Source: Halorubrum laminariae | Lineage (GTDB): Archaea; Halobacteriota; Halobacteria; Halobacteriales; Haloferacaceae | Reading direction: 5' to 3' | DNA: 35,093 nt | NCBI RefSeq assembly: GCF_024494655.1 | Contig: NZ_JANHDL010000016.1 | Location: 1-35,093 of the forward strand | Shown here: positions 25,930 through 34,969 of the stretch, piece by piece | Layout: each line of letters begins with the position of its first letter | Position numbering within the stretch: the first letter of the stretch is position 1 | The notes under the pieces: generated by a model | What the model was told of the DNA's origin: nothing | The model's database searches: none | Seen by the model: only the letters and a program-made list of their open reading frames with translations | Made by a program: the position numbers and the translations under genes

Positions 25930-27318
25930 TCAGTGATCGTGATCGTGGTTTGTTATCTGCGGGCTTTGATCAGCAAATTCCGTGGGCTCTTCCTCGAATG
26001 CCCGCTTACAGGTCTTCGAGCAAAAATAGTACGTCATCCCATCATTGGACGCACTCGGCCCCTCATCGTCGGTCCGCATGCCACACACCGGATCACGATA
26101 CTGACCTGGTGCGCCGATTCCACGTCGGTAGACATACAGGAGGAACCCGGAGAGCGCGAAGGCGATAATATTGAGGTAGAACGTGTAGTTGAGCTCGAAG
26201 TACGTCTGTTCGGTCGCCGTCTCGCCACCGGCCAGATCTGGTACGATGCCGAGGGCGTCGAACAGCAACTCCATGAGGAAGCCAGTGAACGCCATCGTCA
26301 CGAAGAAGACGCCAAGGATGTACAGCATGATCTTCCAGCCGTAGTACTTCCGGTAGACGTTCAGCACGGGCACGGTGATGAGGTCGGCGTAGACGAACGC
26401 GATGATCCCGGCGAAGCTGACGCCACCGCCCCACAGCGCGACGGCGAACGGGACGTTGCCCATACTGCCGACGAAACTGAGGACGGCGATGATGACGCCC
26501 ATGACGGCGTTCTCGGCAGTCACGAGCAGGCCGTCGCCCTGAATGAACAGCGTGTTCCACACCCACTGCGGGACGAAGACGATGACGAACCCAGAAATAA
26601 GGAAGCCGGCGACGATGTCTTTCCAGATCATCGACCACTCCTTGCGGTACTGATTCCCGACCTTGTACCAGCCACCCCACGACAGCAACTCGTCACGCCA
26701 CCCGCCGCTACTCGACGTCTCCTGGCGATAGGTCTCCATACAGCCCTCCGAGCAGAATTTGAGCGTCTCACCGCCGTCGGTCGTGAGCGTGTACTCGTCT
26801 TTCCCCTCCATCCCGCAGGTGGGATCTTCCGTGACGCCCGCCTGGCGGTCGCGCTCGTTGAGCTTCTCGCGGACTTCGTTAAACAGGTTTTCGGGAAGCG
26901 TAAGGTGGACGATGGCGGCCATGACGGCGATGAGAATCAGGCCGCCGAGCAGTTCCGCGACGAGGAACTCCCAGCCAAGCAGGATGAGAATCATCAGCCC
27001 TAGTTCGACGATGAGGTTCGTCGACGCGAACATGAACGCGAGGAAGTTCACCGCGTGCGCCCCCTTCTTGAACAGGCCCTTCCCGATGGCGACGGCGCCG
27101 AAACTACAGCCACTGCTTGCTGCTCCGAACACAGTCGCCTTGGTAAGTCCAGTTAGATCGCCCTCACCCAGCACCTGTGCCATCCGCTCCTTCGAGACGT
27201 AGACCTGGACCAGACTCGTAATCGTGAGGCCCATGATGATCGCCCACGCCGCCGTCCAGAGAAATCCGACACCGATACGAAGGGATTCAAGAACTCCGTC
27301 GATTATCGTCGCCTGCAT
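25930..27318 (-). CDS. permease with two YHS metal-binding domains (DUF318/ArsP-like)
   Basis: A 462-aa membrane protein. The N-terminal half (1-150) and middle (230-380) give eight or more helices in two bundles, matching the DUF318/ArsP permease family. Between them, at about 165-200, is a YHS domain (DPTCGME...FCSEGCME), and the C-terminus holds a second (DPVCGMR...FCSKTCKRAF, about 405-440) and a tail HDHDH. The Cys pairs look able to bind soft metals. SO_0444-type permeases of this family export Cu or Zn, or organic arsenic in ArsP. Export of a thiophilic metal is the best guess. Confidence 0.9.
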   Translation of the reverse strand: MQATIIDGVLESLRIGVGFLWTAAWAIIMGLTITSLVQVYVSKERMAQVLGEGDLTGLTKATVFGAASSGCSFGAVAIGKGLFKKGAHAVNFLAFMFASTNLIVELGLMILILLGWEFLVAELLGGLILIAVMAAIVHLTLPENLFNEVREKLNERDRQAGVTEDPTCGMEGKDEYTLTTDGGETLKFCSEGCMETYRQETSSSGGWRDELLSWGGWYKVGNQYRKEWSMIWKDIVAGFLISGFVIVFVPQWVWNTLFIQGDGLLVTAENAVMGVIIAVLSFVGSMGNVPFAVALWGGGVSFAGIIAFVYADLITVPVLNVYRKYYGWKIMLYILGVFFVTMAFTGFLMELLFDALGIVPDLAGGETATEQTYFELNYTFYLNIIAFALSGFLLYVYRRGIGAPGQYRDPVCGMRTDDEGPSASNDGMTYYFCSKTCKRAFEEEPTEFADQSPQITNHDHDH

Positions 27319-27475
27319 AGGTGTATCATTGTAGGGATCATCTATTGCGGTTTTGGTTAGAATATACTGCCTATGAGGGTATCAGTACTATGGCATCGTA
27401 ACCGTCGGCCATAGATGATCTATCGTGAAGAGGGGAAAACATTGCAAACCTCCACAAGCTCCACGGAATCCGACT

Positions 27476-27498
27476 TCAGATTCAAAAGGGGAATCTGA
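27476..27498. promoter_or_regulatory. 8-bp inverted repeat in the divergent region
   Basis: TCAGATTC (27476-27483) and GAATCTGA (27491-27498) are exact reverse complements with a 7-nt spacer. It is a candidate operator for a dimeric regulator; its target is unknown. Confidence 0.35.
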
Positions 27499-27616
27499 TT
27501 AAATCACGCCGACGTATTAGAGGCTAATGGGACCAGTAGAGACCGATGATATCCCAAATGAGGGGAACACCACCTGGAAGAACAGCCTTCGCCGGCCTGC
27601 TCGGTTGTCCAGTACG

Positions 27617-27627
27617 GTAACTGTTAC
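27617..27627. promoter_or_regulatory. palindrome just upstream of the amidohydrolase
   Basis: GTAACTGTTAC is a perfect 11-bp palindrome 20-30 nt before the ATG, where the TATA box or operator would sit. This may be a binding site; the regulator is unknown. Confidence 0.35.
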
Positions 27628-27646
27628 ATCCACTTCCTAATTTACG

Positions 27647-29113
27647 ATGGCTGTCGATCTGGCAATCCATGATGCACTCGTTCTCACAGCCGACGAGCGG
27701 AACCGCCTGTACGAGCGCGGCACAGTATGCATCACCGATGGCTGTATCGAAGAAGTCCGACCATCACGTGCAGGAGACGGAGAATTAGAAGCATCCACCG
27801 TTATCGACGGGAACGGGAAACTGGTGATGCCGGGGTTGGTGAACGCCCACACGCACCTGGAGATGACACCGCTCATCGGTGCGTTTAGCGAACTCGAGCT
27901 GACGGAGATGCTCGGGAGTGGGACGGCCTTGTTTAACAGACTAGGGAACGGCGAATTCGAGTACCTCGTCGAGGCAGGCGTCGAGCTCGCAGCGCTCAAT
28001 TTCCTCCTGGGCGGTGTCACGACCGTGAACTCCATGGACGCACGGCCTGCCGCAGGTGCAGAGGCGTTCGGGGAAGCAGGGCTCCGCGGATTTTTCGGCC
28101 CGGCGATCTCGGACCTCTTCTGGGACCAACCAGTCGATCAGCAGTTCGCCCGTGCTCGCGAGTTCGTCGAAACGTACCACGACACGTACGACGGCCGAAT
28201 CAGGGCGACGATCTGCCCGCACGACGACTGGTCGTGTACCCGGCAGCTGTGGGAACGGACCGCATCCCTCGCCGCAGAGTATCCGGACCTGCTCGTCCAC
28301 ACGCACTTGCTCGAACTCGAGGAGAGTAACACGATGGCACGAGCGAACGGTGGCGAGGACTCGGTAGGATTGCTCGACGACGTTGGACTCCTGGACGACC
28401 GACTGGTCGCTGCTCACTTCCGCCTCGGCGACGAAGAGGACATCCAGCGAACCGCCGAGGCGGACGCGGCTGTTGCGCACTGCCCGTCCGTCTTCTGTTA
28501 CTGGAATCCGGACGGGGAGACGCAGTGGACGCCCGTTCCCGAGCTTCGAGCCGCCGGCGTCGACGTCGGAGTAGGGATTGACGACCACTACTGGCACGAC
28601 TCGTACAGCATGTTCGGTGAAGCGCGGCAAGCTCGGCTGGCGGCAAATCTCAAGCGTTCAGCCGGGCAGTTCGACTCGATGGAACTGATACGAATGCTCA
28701 CTATCGAGGGCGCACGCGCGCTGGGGATGGGCGACGAGATCGGCAGTATCGAAGCGGGAAAGCGCGCGGATATTATCCTCCTCGACGTCGACAAACCGAA
28801 GTTCACGCCACTGACCAACGTTCCCGCACACGTCGTGAACAACGCGGTCCCGGCCGACGTCGAGACAGTGATCGTTGACGGCGACGTCGTCCTCCGGAAT
28901 GGTGTGCCCGAGACAATGGACTCGGACGACGTGCGACAGCGAGTAAATCAGGCTGTCGAACGCTTCATGGACGAGACAGACTGGGAGTTAGACATTGGTG
29001 GTAGTGAACCGCCGACCAGCATCGAGACTGTACGGGACCTCCCAAAGCGTGGCCCTGCGCGACTCCTGACTCGCCTCGCGATGCAATCCGCGCGTGATCG
29101 GTTCTCCTTCTAA
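27647..29113 (+). CDS. amidohydrolase (ATZ/TRZ/deaminase family)
   Basis: A 488-aa metal-dependent hydrolase of the amidohydrolase superfamily (TIM barrel). Metal and catalytic residues include H68 and H70 (NAHTH), H218-H220 (VHTHLLELEE), H257 and H278 (AHCPS), and D312 in GIDDHYWH. The C-terminal part has DEIGSIEAGKRADIILLD, the sandwich domain signature. Members deaminate guanine, SAH/MTA, cytosine or chlorotriazines. The substrate cannot be fixed here; GIDDHYW replaces the GTD of SAH deaminases, so a different substrate is likely. It may not be related to the metal genes around it. Confidence 0.88.
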   Translation: MAVDLAIHDALVLTADERNRLYERGTVCITDGCIEEVRPSRAGDGELEASTVIDGNGKLVMPGLVNAHTHLEMTPLIGAFSELELTEMLGSGTALFNRLGNGEFEYLVEAGVELAALNFLLGGVTTVNSMDARPAAGAEAFGEAGLRGFFGPAISDLFWDQPVDQQFARAREFVETYHDTYDGRIRATICPHDDWSCTRQLWERTASLAAEYPDLLVHTHLLELEESNTMARANGGEDSVGLLDDVGLLDDRLVAAHFRLGDEEDIQRTAEADAAVAHCPSVFCYWNPDGETQWTPVPELRAAGVDVGVGIDDHYWHDSYSMFGEARQARLAANLKRSAGQFDSMELIRMLTIEGARALGMGDEIGSIEAGKRADIILLDVDKPKFTPLTNVPAHVVNNAVPADVETVIVDGDVVLRNGVPETMDSDDVRQRVNQAVERFMDETDWELDIGGSEPPTSIETVRDLPKRGPARLLTRLAMQSARDRFSF

Positions 29114-29142
29114 GACCCTGCCAGCGTAGGGGTGGTTCCCCC

Positions 29143-29667
29143 TCAGGAATTTCTGTGGGCGCGAACGAACGCACGTCGCAGGACGGTCAGAAGAACGTAC
29201 GTCTCGTACTTCTGGGTCTGGCAGTGCTCGCAGGGCTGCATATCCTCGACGATCTCCTCAATAGCGTCGTCGTACTCGTCGGTGAGCGTAGTGAGCGCGT
29301 CCGTGATCTGGGGCTGGGCAGCGTCGATCATCTCCTCGACGGCGGCGTCGGCCGAATCTGGTAGTGAGTACGAGAGGACGATCGTGTTCGCGTGGTAGTA
29401 CTTCGTCGTCCCACCACGCCCCTCCTCGAAGCGAACGACGTCGACGAGGCCCGCATCCCGGAGCTCGTTGATGTGATGGCGGACCGTGTTCTCCGTCCGG
29501 TCGATGCCGCGATCGTCGAGGCGTTCGTGGACCTCGGTCGCAGTTAGGGCTTCCTCGGACAGAATGTCGAGGACCATCGCCCGCATCGGCTCGTCGATGG
29601 CGTCCGAAATCCGAGTGTCTCGCACCGCGATGTCGTCGAGACGGTGGTCGGTATCGGAATCACTCAT
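29143..29667 (-). CDS. ArsR-like winged-helix regulator with CEHC motif
   Basis: A 174-aa regulator starting MSDSDTDHRLDD at 29667 (the longer frame to 29820 adds a non-conserved leader). Residues 20-90 are a winged helix (VHERLDDRGIDRTENTVRHHINEL, wing RFEEGRGGTTKYY). Residues 95-140 form a long helix likely to dimerise, ending in PCEHCQTQKYET with C146 and C149, a possible soft-metal site. It is divergent from the HMA and CPG ATPase genes, so it probably represses them and releases on metal binding. Confidence 0.85.
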   Translation of the reverse strand: MSDSDTDHRLDDIAVRDTRISDAIDEPMRAMVLDILSEEALTATEVHERLDDRGIDRTENTVRHHINELRDAGLVDVVRFEEGRGGTTKYYHANTIVLSYSLPDSADAAVEEMIDAAQPQITDALTTLTDEYDDAIEEIVEDMQPCEHCQTQKYETYVLLTVLRRAFVRAHRNS

Positions 29668-29823
29668 ACGAGGACTGAGCGCGAGCACGCGGGAAAAGGT
29701 AGCGGGGCAGGAGTCGGGTAGGTGTCTGTCGAGGTATCCAGTACAGGATGGACCCGCGATAGCGAAAGCCCTAGACGACCCGTTTGACTGTTCCAACGAC
29801 TCGTATCCGAATTCAAACATATC

Positions 29824-29836
29824 ATATAAAAAATAC
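29824..29836 (+). promoter_or_regulatory. TATA box of the HMA-ATPase operon
   Basis: ATATAAAAAATAC lies 33-45 nt upstream of the ATG at 29869, giving a short leader. It is a strong archaeal TATA element in the region divergent from the ArsR-like gene. Confidence 0.5.
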
Positions 29837-29868
29837 TTATTGAGGTACGGGCACTATCTCAAACTGTA

Positions 29869-30084
29869 ATGAGCGACACAACCCAATTCCGCGTCCTCGA
29901 CTTCGACTGCCCGACCTGCGCGAGTACCGTCGAACGCGCCCTGTCGAACGTCGACGGCGTCCAGCACGTCGAAGTCCACTACGCGACCGGCCGCGTCGAG
30001 ATCGAGTACGACGACAGCGTCGCTGACCCCGACGCCTTCGCAGAGACCATCGAAAACCAGGGGTACACTCCCCAGCCCGCCTAA
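29869..30084 (+). CDS. free HMA-domain protein before the P1B ATPase
   Basis: A 71-aa single HMA fold. The metal site is FDCPTCAST at about 12-20, with Cys-x-x-Cys (C14, C17) in place of the MTCxxC of the copper chaperones. The remainder, VERALSNVDGVQHVEVHYATGR, is typical. It starts 29869 and stops 4 nt before the ATPase, so it is in the same operon. It may act as a detached N-terminal metal-binding domain for the pump, which has none of its own. Confidence 0.9.
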   Translation: MSDTTQFRVLDFDCPTCASTVERALSNVDGVQHVEVHYATGRVEIEYDDSVADPDAFAETIENQGYTPQPA

Positions 30085-30088
30085 CACT

Positions 30089-32008
30089 ATGAACAAACAA
30101 TCGATCACGCAGTACTACCGGAACCACCGGAAGGCCATCGTCACGGCGACAAGCGGCCTGCTGTACGGCGGTGGCTGGAGTCTCGGCTACCTCACGAGTT
30201 TCGAGATGGCAAGCGCCGCCATCCTCGTCCTCGCGACGGTCGTGGGTGGCTACGACATCGCCAAGACCGCTTACCACGAGGTCACCAACCGGACGCTCGG
30301 CATCAAGACGCTGGTGACGCTGGCCGCCATCGGTGCTATCGTCATCGGGGAGTACTGGGAAGCCGCCGCCGTCGTCTTCCTGTTCAGCCTTGGCAGCTAC
30401 CTCGAAGGCCGGACGATGCGGAAGACCCGGACGGCACTTCAGGAGCTACTGGAGATGACGCCCGACACGGCGACCGTCCGTCGCGACGGGACACTCCAAA
30501 AGGTCTCCGCCCGCGATGTCGAAGAGGGCGAAGTCGTCGTCGTAAAGCCGGGCGGGAAGATCCCGGTCGACGGAACCGTCGTCGACGGCGAGAGCGCAGT
30601 CAACCAGGCGCCGGTCACCGGCGAGAGCGCGCCCGTCCACAAGGCCGACAGCGACGAGGTGTACGCCGGGACGGTCAACCAGGAGGGCGCGCTAGAAATC
30701 CGGACGACGGGAGCGGGATCGGATACGACTCTCGAACGGATCATCCGTCGCGTCGAGGAGGCCCAGGAGGCTCAGTCGCCCACGGAGAGTCTCATCGACC
30801 GGTTCGCGAAGTACTACACGCCGGCCGTCATTGCCCTGGCTATCGGCGCGTACGCGGTCACGCAGAACGCGATCCTGTCGCTGACGCTGCTGGTCATCGG
30901 CTGTCCGGGCGCGCTGGTCATCGGGCCACCGGTCAGCATCGTCTCGGCCATCGGTAACGCCGCCCGGTCGGGCGTGCTGATGAAGGGCGGCGAACACCTC
31001 GAACGCGCCGGCAAGATCGATCTCGTCGCCTTCGACAAGACGGGGACGCTCACGAAGGGCGAGACCACCGTCTCCGGTATCGAGGGGTTCGGCGTCGCCG
31101 CCGCCGACGTCCTCTCGCTCGCAGCGACCGCCGAGAAGAAGAGCGAACACCACCTCGCGGACGCCATCGTCGACATGGCCCGCGAACGCCAGACGGCTGC
31201 GACGGACGGTGGAGCGACGGTCGCCCAAGCGGACGATACGGACGTGGGGCGCAGGTCGGTCCCCGATCCCGACGACTTCGACGTGGTCGCCGGCAAGGGC
31301 GTCATCGCCCATGCCGATGGCCAGGAAGTCGTCGTCGGCAACCGCGCGCTGCTGGACGACCGCGACGTCGATGTCCCCGATCGGGTCGCCGACTACGTCC
31401 GCGAGCGTGAGGGGCGCGGCGAGACAGTCGTCCACGTCGTTCGGGACGGGGACATCATCGGCGCGATTGCGATGCGGGACGAGCTCCGGGAGGCCGCTCC
31501 TGGGGTCGTCGCGGCGCTCCAAGACGCTGGCATCGAGACGGTGATGCTCACCGGCGACAACGATCGGACGGCCGCTGCCGTTGCCGAGGAGGTCGGTATC
31601 GACGAGTACCGTGCCGAACTCCTCCCCGAGGACAAGCAGTCCGTCATCGAGGGCTACCAGGCCGACGGCCACGTCGTCGCGATGGTCGGCGACGGCATCA
31701 ACGACGCGCCATCGCTGGCCACTGCCGATGTCGGCATCGCGATGGGTGCTGCGGGAACGGACACCGCTATCGAAACGGCTGACATGGCGTTGATGGCCGA
31801 CGACCTCGAACGCATCCCGTACGCGGTCAAACTCAGCAAGGCGACGCGCTGGAACGTCCTCGAGAACGTCGGGATCGCGGTGCTGACCGTGACCGTCCTC
31901 CTCGCGGGCGTGCTCACCAGCTACGTCACCCTCGCGTCGGGAATGCTGGTCCACGAGGCCAGCGTCCTCCTCGTCATCCTCAACGGGATGCGACTGCTCC
32001 GCTACTGA
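30089..32008 (+). CDS. P1B heavy-metal ATPase with CPG motif (CadA/ZntA-like)
   Basis: A 639-aa metal pump. It has no N-terminal HMA domain; about four helices precede the TGES actuator domain, then C272-P-G274 in the transport helix, D316 in DKTGT, GDGINDAP, and the last helix with H622-E623-A-S (LVHEASVLLVILNGMRLLRY). The region after the motif (VSIVSAIGNAARSGVLMKGGEHLE) is like Cd/Zn pumps of the CadA type. CPG in place of CPC or SPC removes one metal-ligand Cys, and HE resembles the HEGGT of P1B-4 (Co/Fe) pumps. The metal is therefore uncertain: Zn, Cd, Pb, Co or Fe. Regulation by the divergent ArsR-like gene is likely. Confidence 0.92.
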   Translation: MNKQSITQYYRNHRKAIVTATSGLLYGGGWSLGYLTSFEMASAAILVLATVVGGYDIAKTAYHEVTNRTLGIKTLVTLAAIGAIVIGEYWEAAAVVFLFSLGSYLEGRTMRKTRTALQELLEMTPDTATVRRDGTLQKVSARDVEEGEVVVVKPGGKIPVDGTVVDGESAVNQAPVTGESAPVHKADSDEVYAGTVNQEGALEIRTTGAGSDTTLERIIRRVEEAQEAQSPTESLIDRFAKYYTPAVIALAIGAYAVTQNAILSLTLLVIGCPGALVIGPPVSIVSAIGNAARSGVLMKGGEHLERAGKIDLVAFDKTGTLTKGETTVSGIEGFGVAAADVLSLAATAEKKSEHHLADAIVDMARERQTAATDGGATVAQADDTDVGRRSVPDPDDFDVVAGKGVIAHADGQEVVVGNRALLDDRDVDVPDRVADYVREREGRGETVVHVVRDGDIIGAIAMRDELREAAPGVVAALQDAGIETVMLTGDNDRTAAAVAEEVGIDEYRAELLPEDKQSVIEGYQADGHVVAMVGDGINDAPSLATADVGIAMGAAGTDTAIETADMALMADDLERIPYAVKLSKATRWNVLENVGIAVLTVTVLLAGVLTSYVTLASGMLVHEASVLLVILNGMRLLRY

Positions 32009-32036
32009 CCACGAGACACGATCACAACCACAACTC

Positions 32037-32690
32037 ATGACATCGAATTCGACTGCGACTGACACGACCCAGACGAGAACCAATTGGCAGGTCGACTACG
32101 ACGTCGAGCCGATCGAAATCCGCGACCCCGTCGCGGAGGCCCTCGACGTCCTCGAACCGGGCGAGCCGTTCGTCATCGCTTATAGAGACGCGGTGAAAGA
32201 GGCAGGACACTCCTGTCCGACTGCCTCGGGCGCCTACCGGATCGTCCAGCTCGGGCTCGACGCCCTGTATCCCGACGACTATCCAGTCCGGAGCGAAATC
32301 GAGGTCCAGACGGCCGGCCCGCAGGAGGATGCTGCGTACGGCGTGATGAGCCGTATCATCTCGTACGTGACTGGCGCGACCGGCGATGACGGATTCAGCG
32401 GGCTCGCCGGCGGCTATGGCGGCCGCCGCGACCTCCTGTGCTTCGACGGGTTCGACCCGGACACGGCGGACCCGACGTTCCGGTTCCGGCGAACCGACAC
32501 GGACGAGACCGTCGAAGTGGCCTACCACGTCAGCGACGTTCCTAGCGGTGGACCCGCAATCGGGAACCTCCAGAGGATTCTCGACGGATCGGCAAGCGAC
32601 CAGCAACGGGAGGCCTTCGCTGACGCTTGGCACCGCCGCGTGCAGGCTGTTCTCAGAGACGCCACCCTATTCTCCGTCGAAGGGGTATGA
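32037..32690 (+). CDS. FmdE-like protein downstream of the ATPase
   Basis: A 217-aa soluble protein. The segment VIAYRDAVKEAGHSCPTASGAYRIVQLG at about 47-75 resembles the GHxCPG-type motif of FmdE-domain proteins, and AGPQEDAAYGVMSRIISYVTG follows. FmdE domains bind metal through His and Cys. A possible later Cys is at about residue 135 (LLCFDGF). The start at MTSNSTATDT lies 28 nt after the ATPase, so it is probably in the operon. A metal-handling partner is plausible; the function is unknown. Confidence 0.72.
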   Translation: MTSNSTATDTTQTRTNWQVDYDVEPIEIRDPVAEALDVLEPGEPFVIAYRDAVKEAGHSCPTASGAYRIVQLGLDALYPDDYPVRSEIEVQTAGPQEDAAYGVMSRIISYVTGATGDDGFSGLAGGYGGRRDLLCFDGFDPDTADPTFRFRRTDTDETVEVAYHVSDVPSGGPAIGNLQRILDGSASDQQREAFADAWHRRVQAVLRDATLFSVEGV

Positions 32691-33349
32691 ACGCGGCGGT
32701 GTACCCCTCACACTCGTAATGAGAGTTACCGCGATATACTGTTGGGCTCCTTGGGTACCTTGGTAGCGCCATCACCTAACTCGCCGACATCGATATGAGA
32801 GTACCCCACGCAAACCATCCCCTCAGAGTTGTCCAAGTATCGAGCTACAACCGCCAACCCAAATACTCAAACAAGAATCTCGCCCATCCCGCGTCAACTG
32901 CCATATGGAGCAAGGTAATCGTGTTTCCAATGGTCGATATCGATCTCCACAGCCTCTGAAGTCGTTGGAGAACCGACCGTGACCCATCAGTCATAATCTG
33001 CGGCAACGTCTACGGACACATCTATGCCGTTGTATGAGTCGTCGGAGCGCCCTGTCGGTGCCGTCGATATTGACGGGGTACAAGAGGTCAACTATGATTT
33101 ATTTCCAGTTCATTTCGAACTGATTCGAAGGCACGCATCAAATCTATCCTCCGAGGTTGTGAAGTTGAGACTACAGCGGGTATAGTGGGTCTGTAATGCG
33201 TGATTTCGATTAAATCGAAGCGGAGAATCTGCTTCAGATAGCTTTCTGAACGGGCGTTCTTGTTTTTTGGACAACCATTCCAGCGGGTTTTCGAGATTCC
33301 GGATAGTGTCGCCACTCACCGATGCACTATCACTAAGAGATTCCCGTTA
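32691..33349. other. long intergenic stretch before the second transposase
   Basis: No credible gene is seen. Short frames on the minus strand (33088-33315) have no recognisable features. It contains a perfect 15-bp palindrome at 33205-33219 and probably part of the transposase 3' end and its flank. Confidence 0.5.
33205..33219. promoter_or_regulatory. perfect palindrome in the long intergenic region
   Basis: TTCGATTAAATCGAA is a 15-bp perfect palindrome about a central A. It is not near an obvious start codon, so whether it is an operator or a remnant is unclear. Confidence 0.3.
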
Positions 33350-34969
33350 CTATCCGATTCCAGTCTCCTTCTTCACCAGCGTCAGTGTATTATCGGCTGT
33401 CACAATGGGCGAGTGCTCGTATTCACCGGTCAACTGTACCTGTACCAGCAGATCGACTGCTCGCCAAATCGAGTACAGGAGACACGCGAACGCGAAGTAG
33501 AAGAATCGGAGACCAAAATTCTTGGAAGTCGTGGCAGCCATGAACCGCTTAATCGATTTGTAGCCACTCTCAATCTCCCACCGATACCCGTACTCCGTGA
33601 GATACCCGGTTCCCCTATTCGTCATGAACACCGAGTACTGCCGATGATCGGTGTGTTCGGAGTTCTCTTTGCGTCGGTAGATTAGCGTAGTCGAGTGCCA
33701 CTCGTTATCGCCGAGATGCAGCTTTCGGTCGGTCTCGTACCGGTCCTTGTTGCGCTTGAGAAGTCGTTTCGCCTGCGCTTTCTCACTCGTCTGCATCCGC
33801 TTCGGCACGACGTAGGACAGCCCGCGTTGACTCAGCATCTCCAGGATGTGCTGACTGTCGAACTCCCGGTCCATCAGCACGTTATCGACATGAACAGCCG
33901 CCTCTGCCGAATCCAAGAGGTCCGTGACGATCTCCTTGCGCGTGTCCCCCTTCCGGACTGGGCGCGCATCTAAGACGATTGGGACGGCATTCCCGACCAG
34001 TTGGACTGTCGCCCACTGGTAGGCATACTCATCGGTGTTCTCTTTCGTGCCGATAATCTCGTCTTCGTGACCCTCACGATTGCCAGTAAACGGGTCGGAC
34101 TCTGTGATGTCGATCGCGACAATACCGGCTCGGAAGAACTCCTCGGTCTCTGCGACTCGATCTAAGAGACGACTCACGGCTTGGCGGTACATCTCGCGTA
34201 TCTGCTCAATGGAGAGATCCCGCACATGCTCGCGATGGGCGTGGCCCAAAGGTGTTCGATCTCGGGTCGATTCGTGGATGAAACTCCGAGCCCCTTCGTT
34301 GACAGCTAAGTTCTCTCGAAGCCCCAGATAGGTCTGAAGGTCCCAGTAGGCATTCTCATGGATCTCACAGCCCTCACCACGGTCCAATGAGAACGCTGGG
34401 AACGCAACGTCGCTGACGCGGTTAGTGACGGCCTCGGCCTGCTCTAATATGGTCTGATCAGCGGGGTCCGATTCTTCATTCTCGTCATGGTGTCTGCGGC
34501 TCTGCCGTTCTGGTTCTCGTGGAACAGAGACACCCGCATTTTGGGCTTTGATGAGGATCGTTCGCGCTGTGGTTTCGACCGTGTTCCGGAGATCTGCAGT
34601 GAAGCGATGGTGCCAACTGCGCCACAGGGTTGACTGATCGGGGACCGACTCCAAGCCGATCTGTTCGCTGAAATCAGGGTGCTGGGTGAGGTATTCGACG
34701 AGGGCAGTCTCGTGGTTCCAGCCATGGCATTCTTTCAGCAGGAACAAGCGAAATAGTGTCTCCATCTCGTAGCTCGTCGATCCTGCATACCGGTCGTGGG
34801 GATCGAACTGGACGTATGCAAGCGGTAATGTGTGGACGAATGGTTCAACGCCCTCGTGTTCGTCTTGTTGGAACCACGTTTTTGCGACCACGCGGACATC
34901 CGACTCCAGTGCGGGAAGCGACGAACGATCGAACAGCGGGCTAGACCCATACGTTGGCCAATCGACCAT
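33350..34969 (-). CDS. DDE transposase (IS4-like, second element)
   Basis: A 539-aa transposase with the same architecture as the one at 1041, but diverged. Catalytic motifs are AIDITESDPF (first Asp), LMDREFDSQH (second Asp), and YRWEIESGYKSIKRF (Glu). The C-terminus has the hydrophobic stretch FGLRFFYFAFACLLYSIWRA seen in its relative. It appears intact, so it may be active. A weak imperfect similarity between 33313-33327 and the complement of 35000-35017 could mark element ends; no target duplication is clear. Confidence 0.88.
   Translation of the reverse strand: MVDWPTYGSSPLFDRSSLPALESDVRVVAKTWFQQDEHEGVEPFVHTLPLAYVQFDPHDRYAGSTSYEMETLFRLFLLKECHGWNHETALVEYLTQHPDFSEQIGLESVPDQSTLWRSWHHRFTADLRNTVETTARTILIKAQNAGVSVPREPERQSRRHHDENEESDPADQTILEQAEAVTNRVSDVAFPAFSLDRGEGCEIHENAYWDLQTYLGLRENLAVNEGARSFIHESTRDRTPLGHAHREHVRDLSIEQIREMYRQAVSRLLDRVAETEEFFRAGIVAIDITESDPFTGNREGHEDEIIGTKENTDEYAYQWATVQLVGNAVPIVLDARPVRKGDTRKEIVTDLLDSAEAAVHVDNVLMDREFDSQHILEMLSQRGLSYVVPKRMQTSEKAQAKRLLKRNKDRYETDRKLHLGDNEWHSTTLIYRRKENSEHTDHRQYSVFMTNRGTGYLTEYGYRWEIESGYKSIKRFMAATTSKNFGLRFFYFAFACLLYSIWRAVDLLVQVQLTGEYEHSPIVTADNTLTLVKKETGIG

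Larger units (their letters stand above)
27319..27646. other. intergenic region between permease and amidohydrolase
   Basis: No gene is visible. It holds the permease promoter, an 8-bp inverted repeat at 27476-27498 (TCAGATTC and GAATCTGA, 7-nt spacer) and an 11-bp palindrome GTAACTGTTAC at 27617-27627, which is 20 nt before the amidohydrolase start. Confidence 0.55.

Noticed and set aside
33088..33319. Minus-strand open frames of about 70 codons
   Set aside because: They have no recognisable domain, no clear promoter, and two overlapping frames are equally open.
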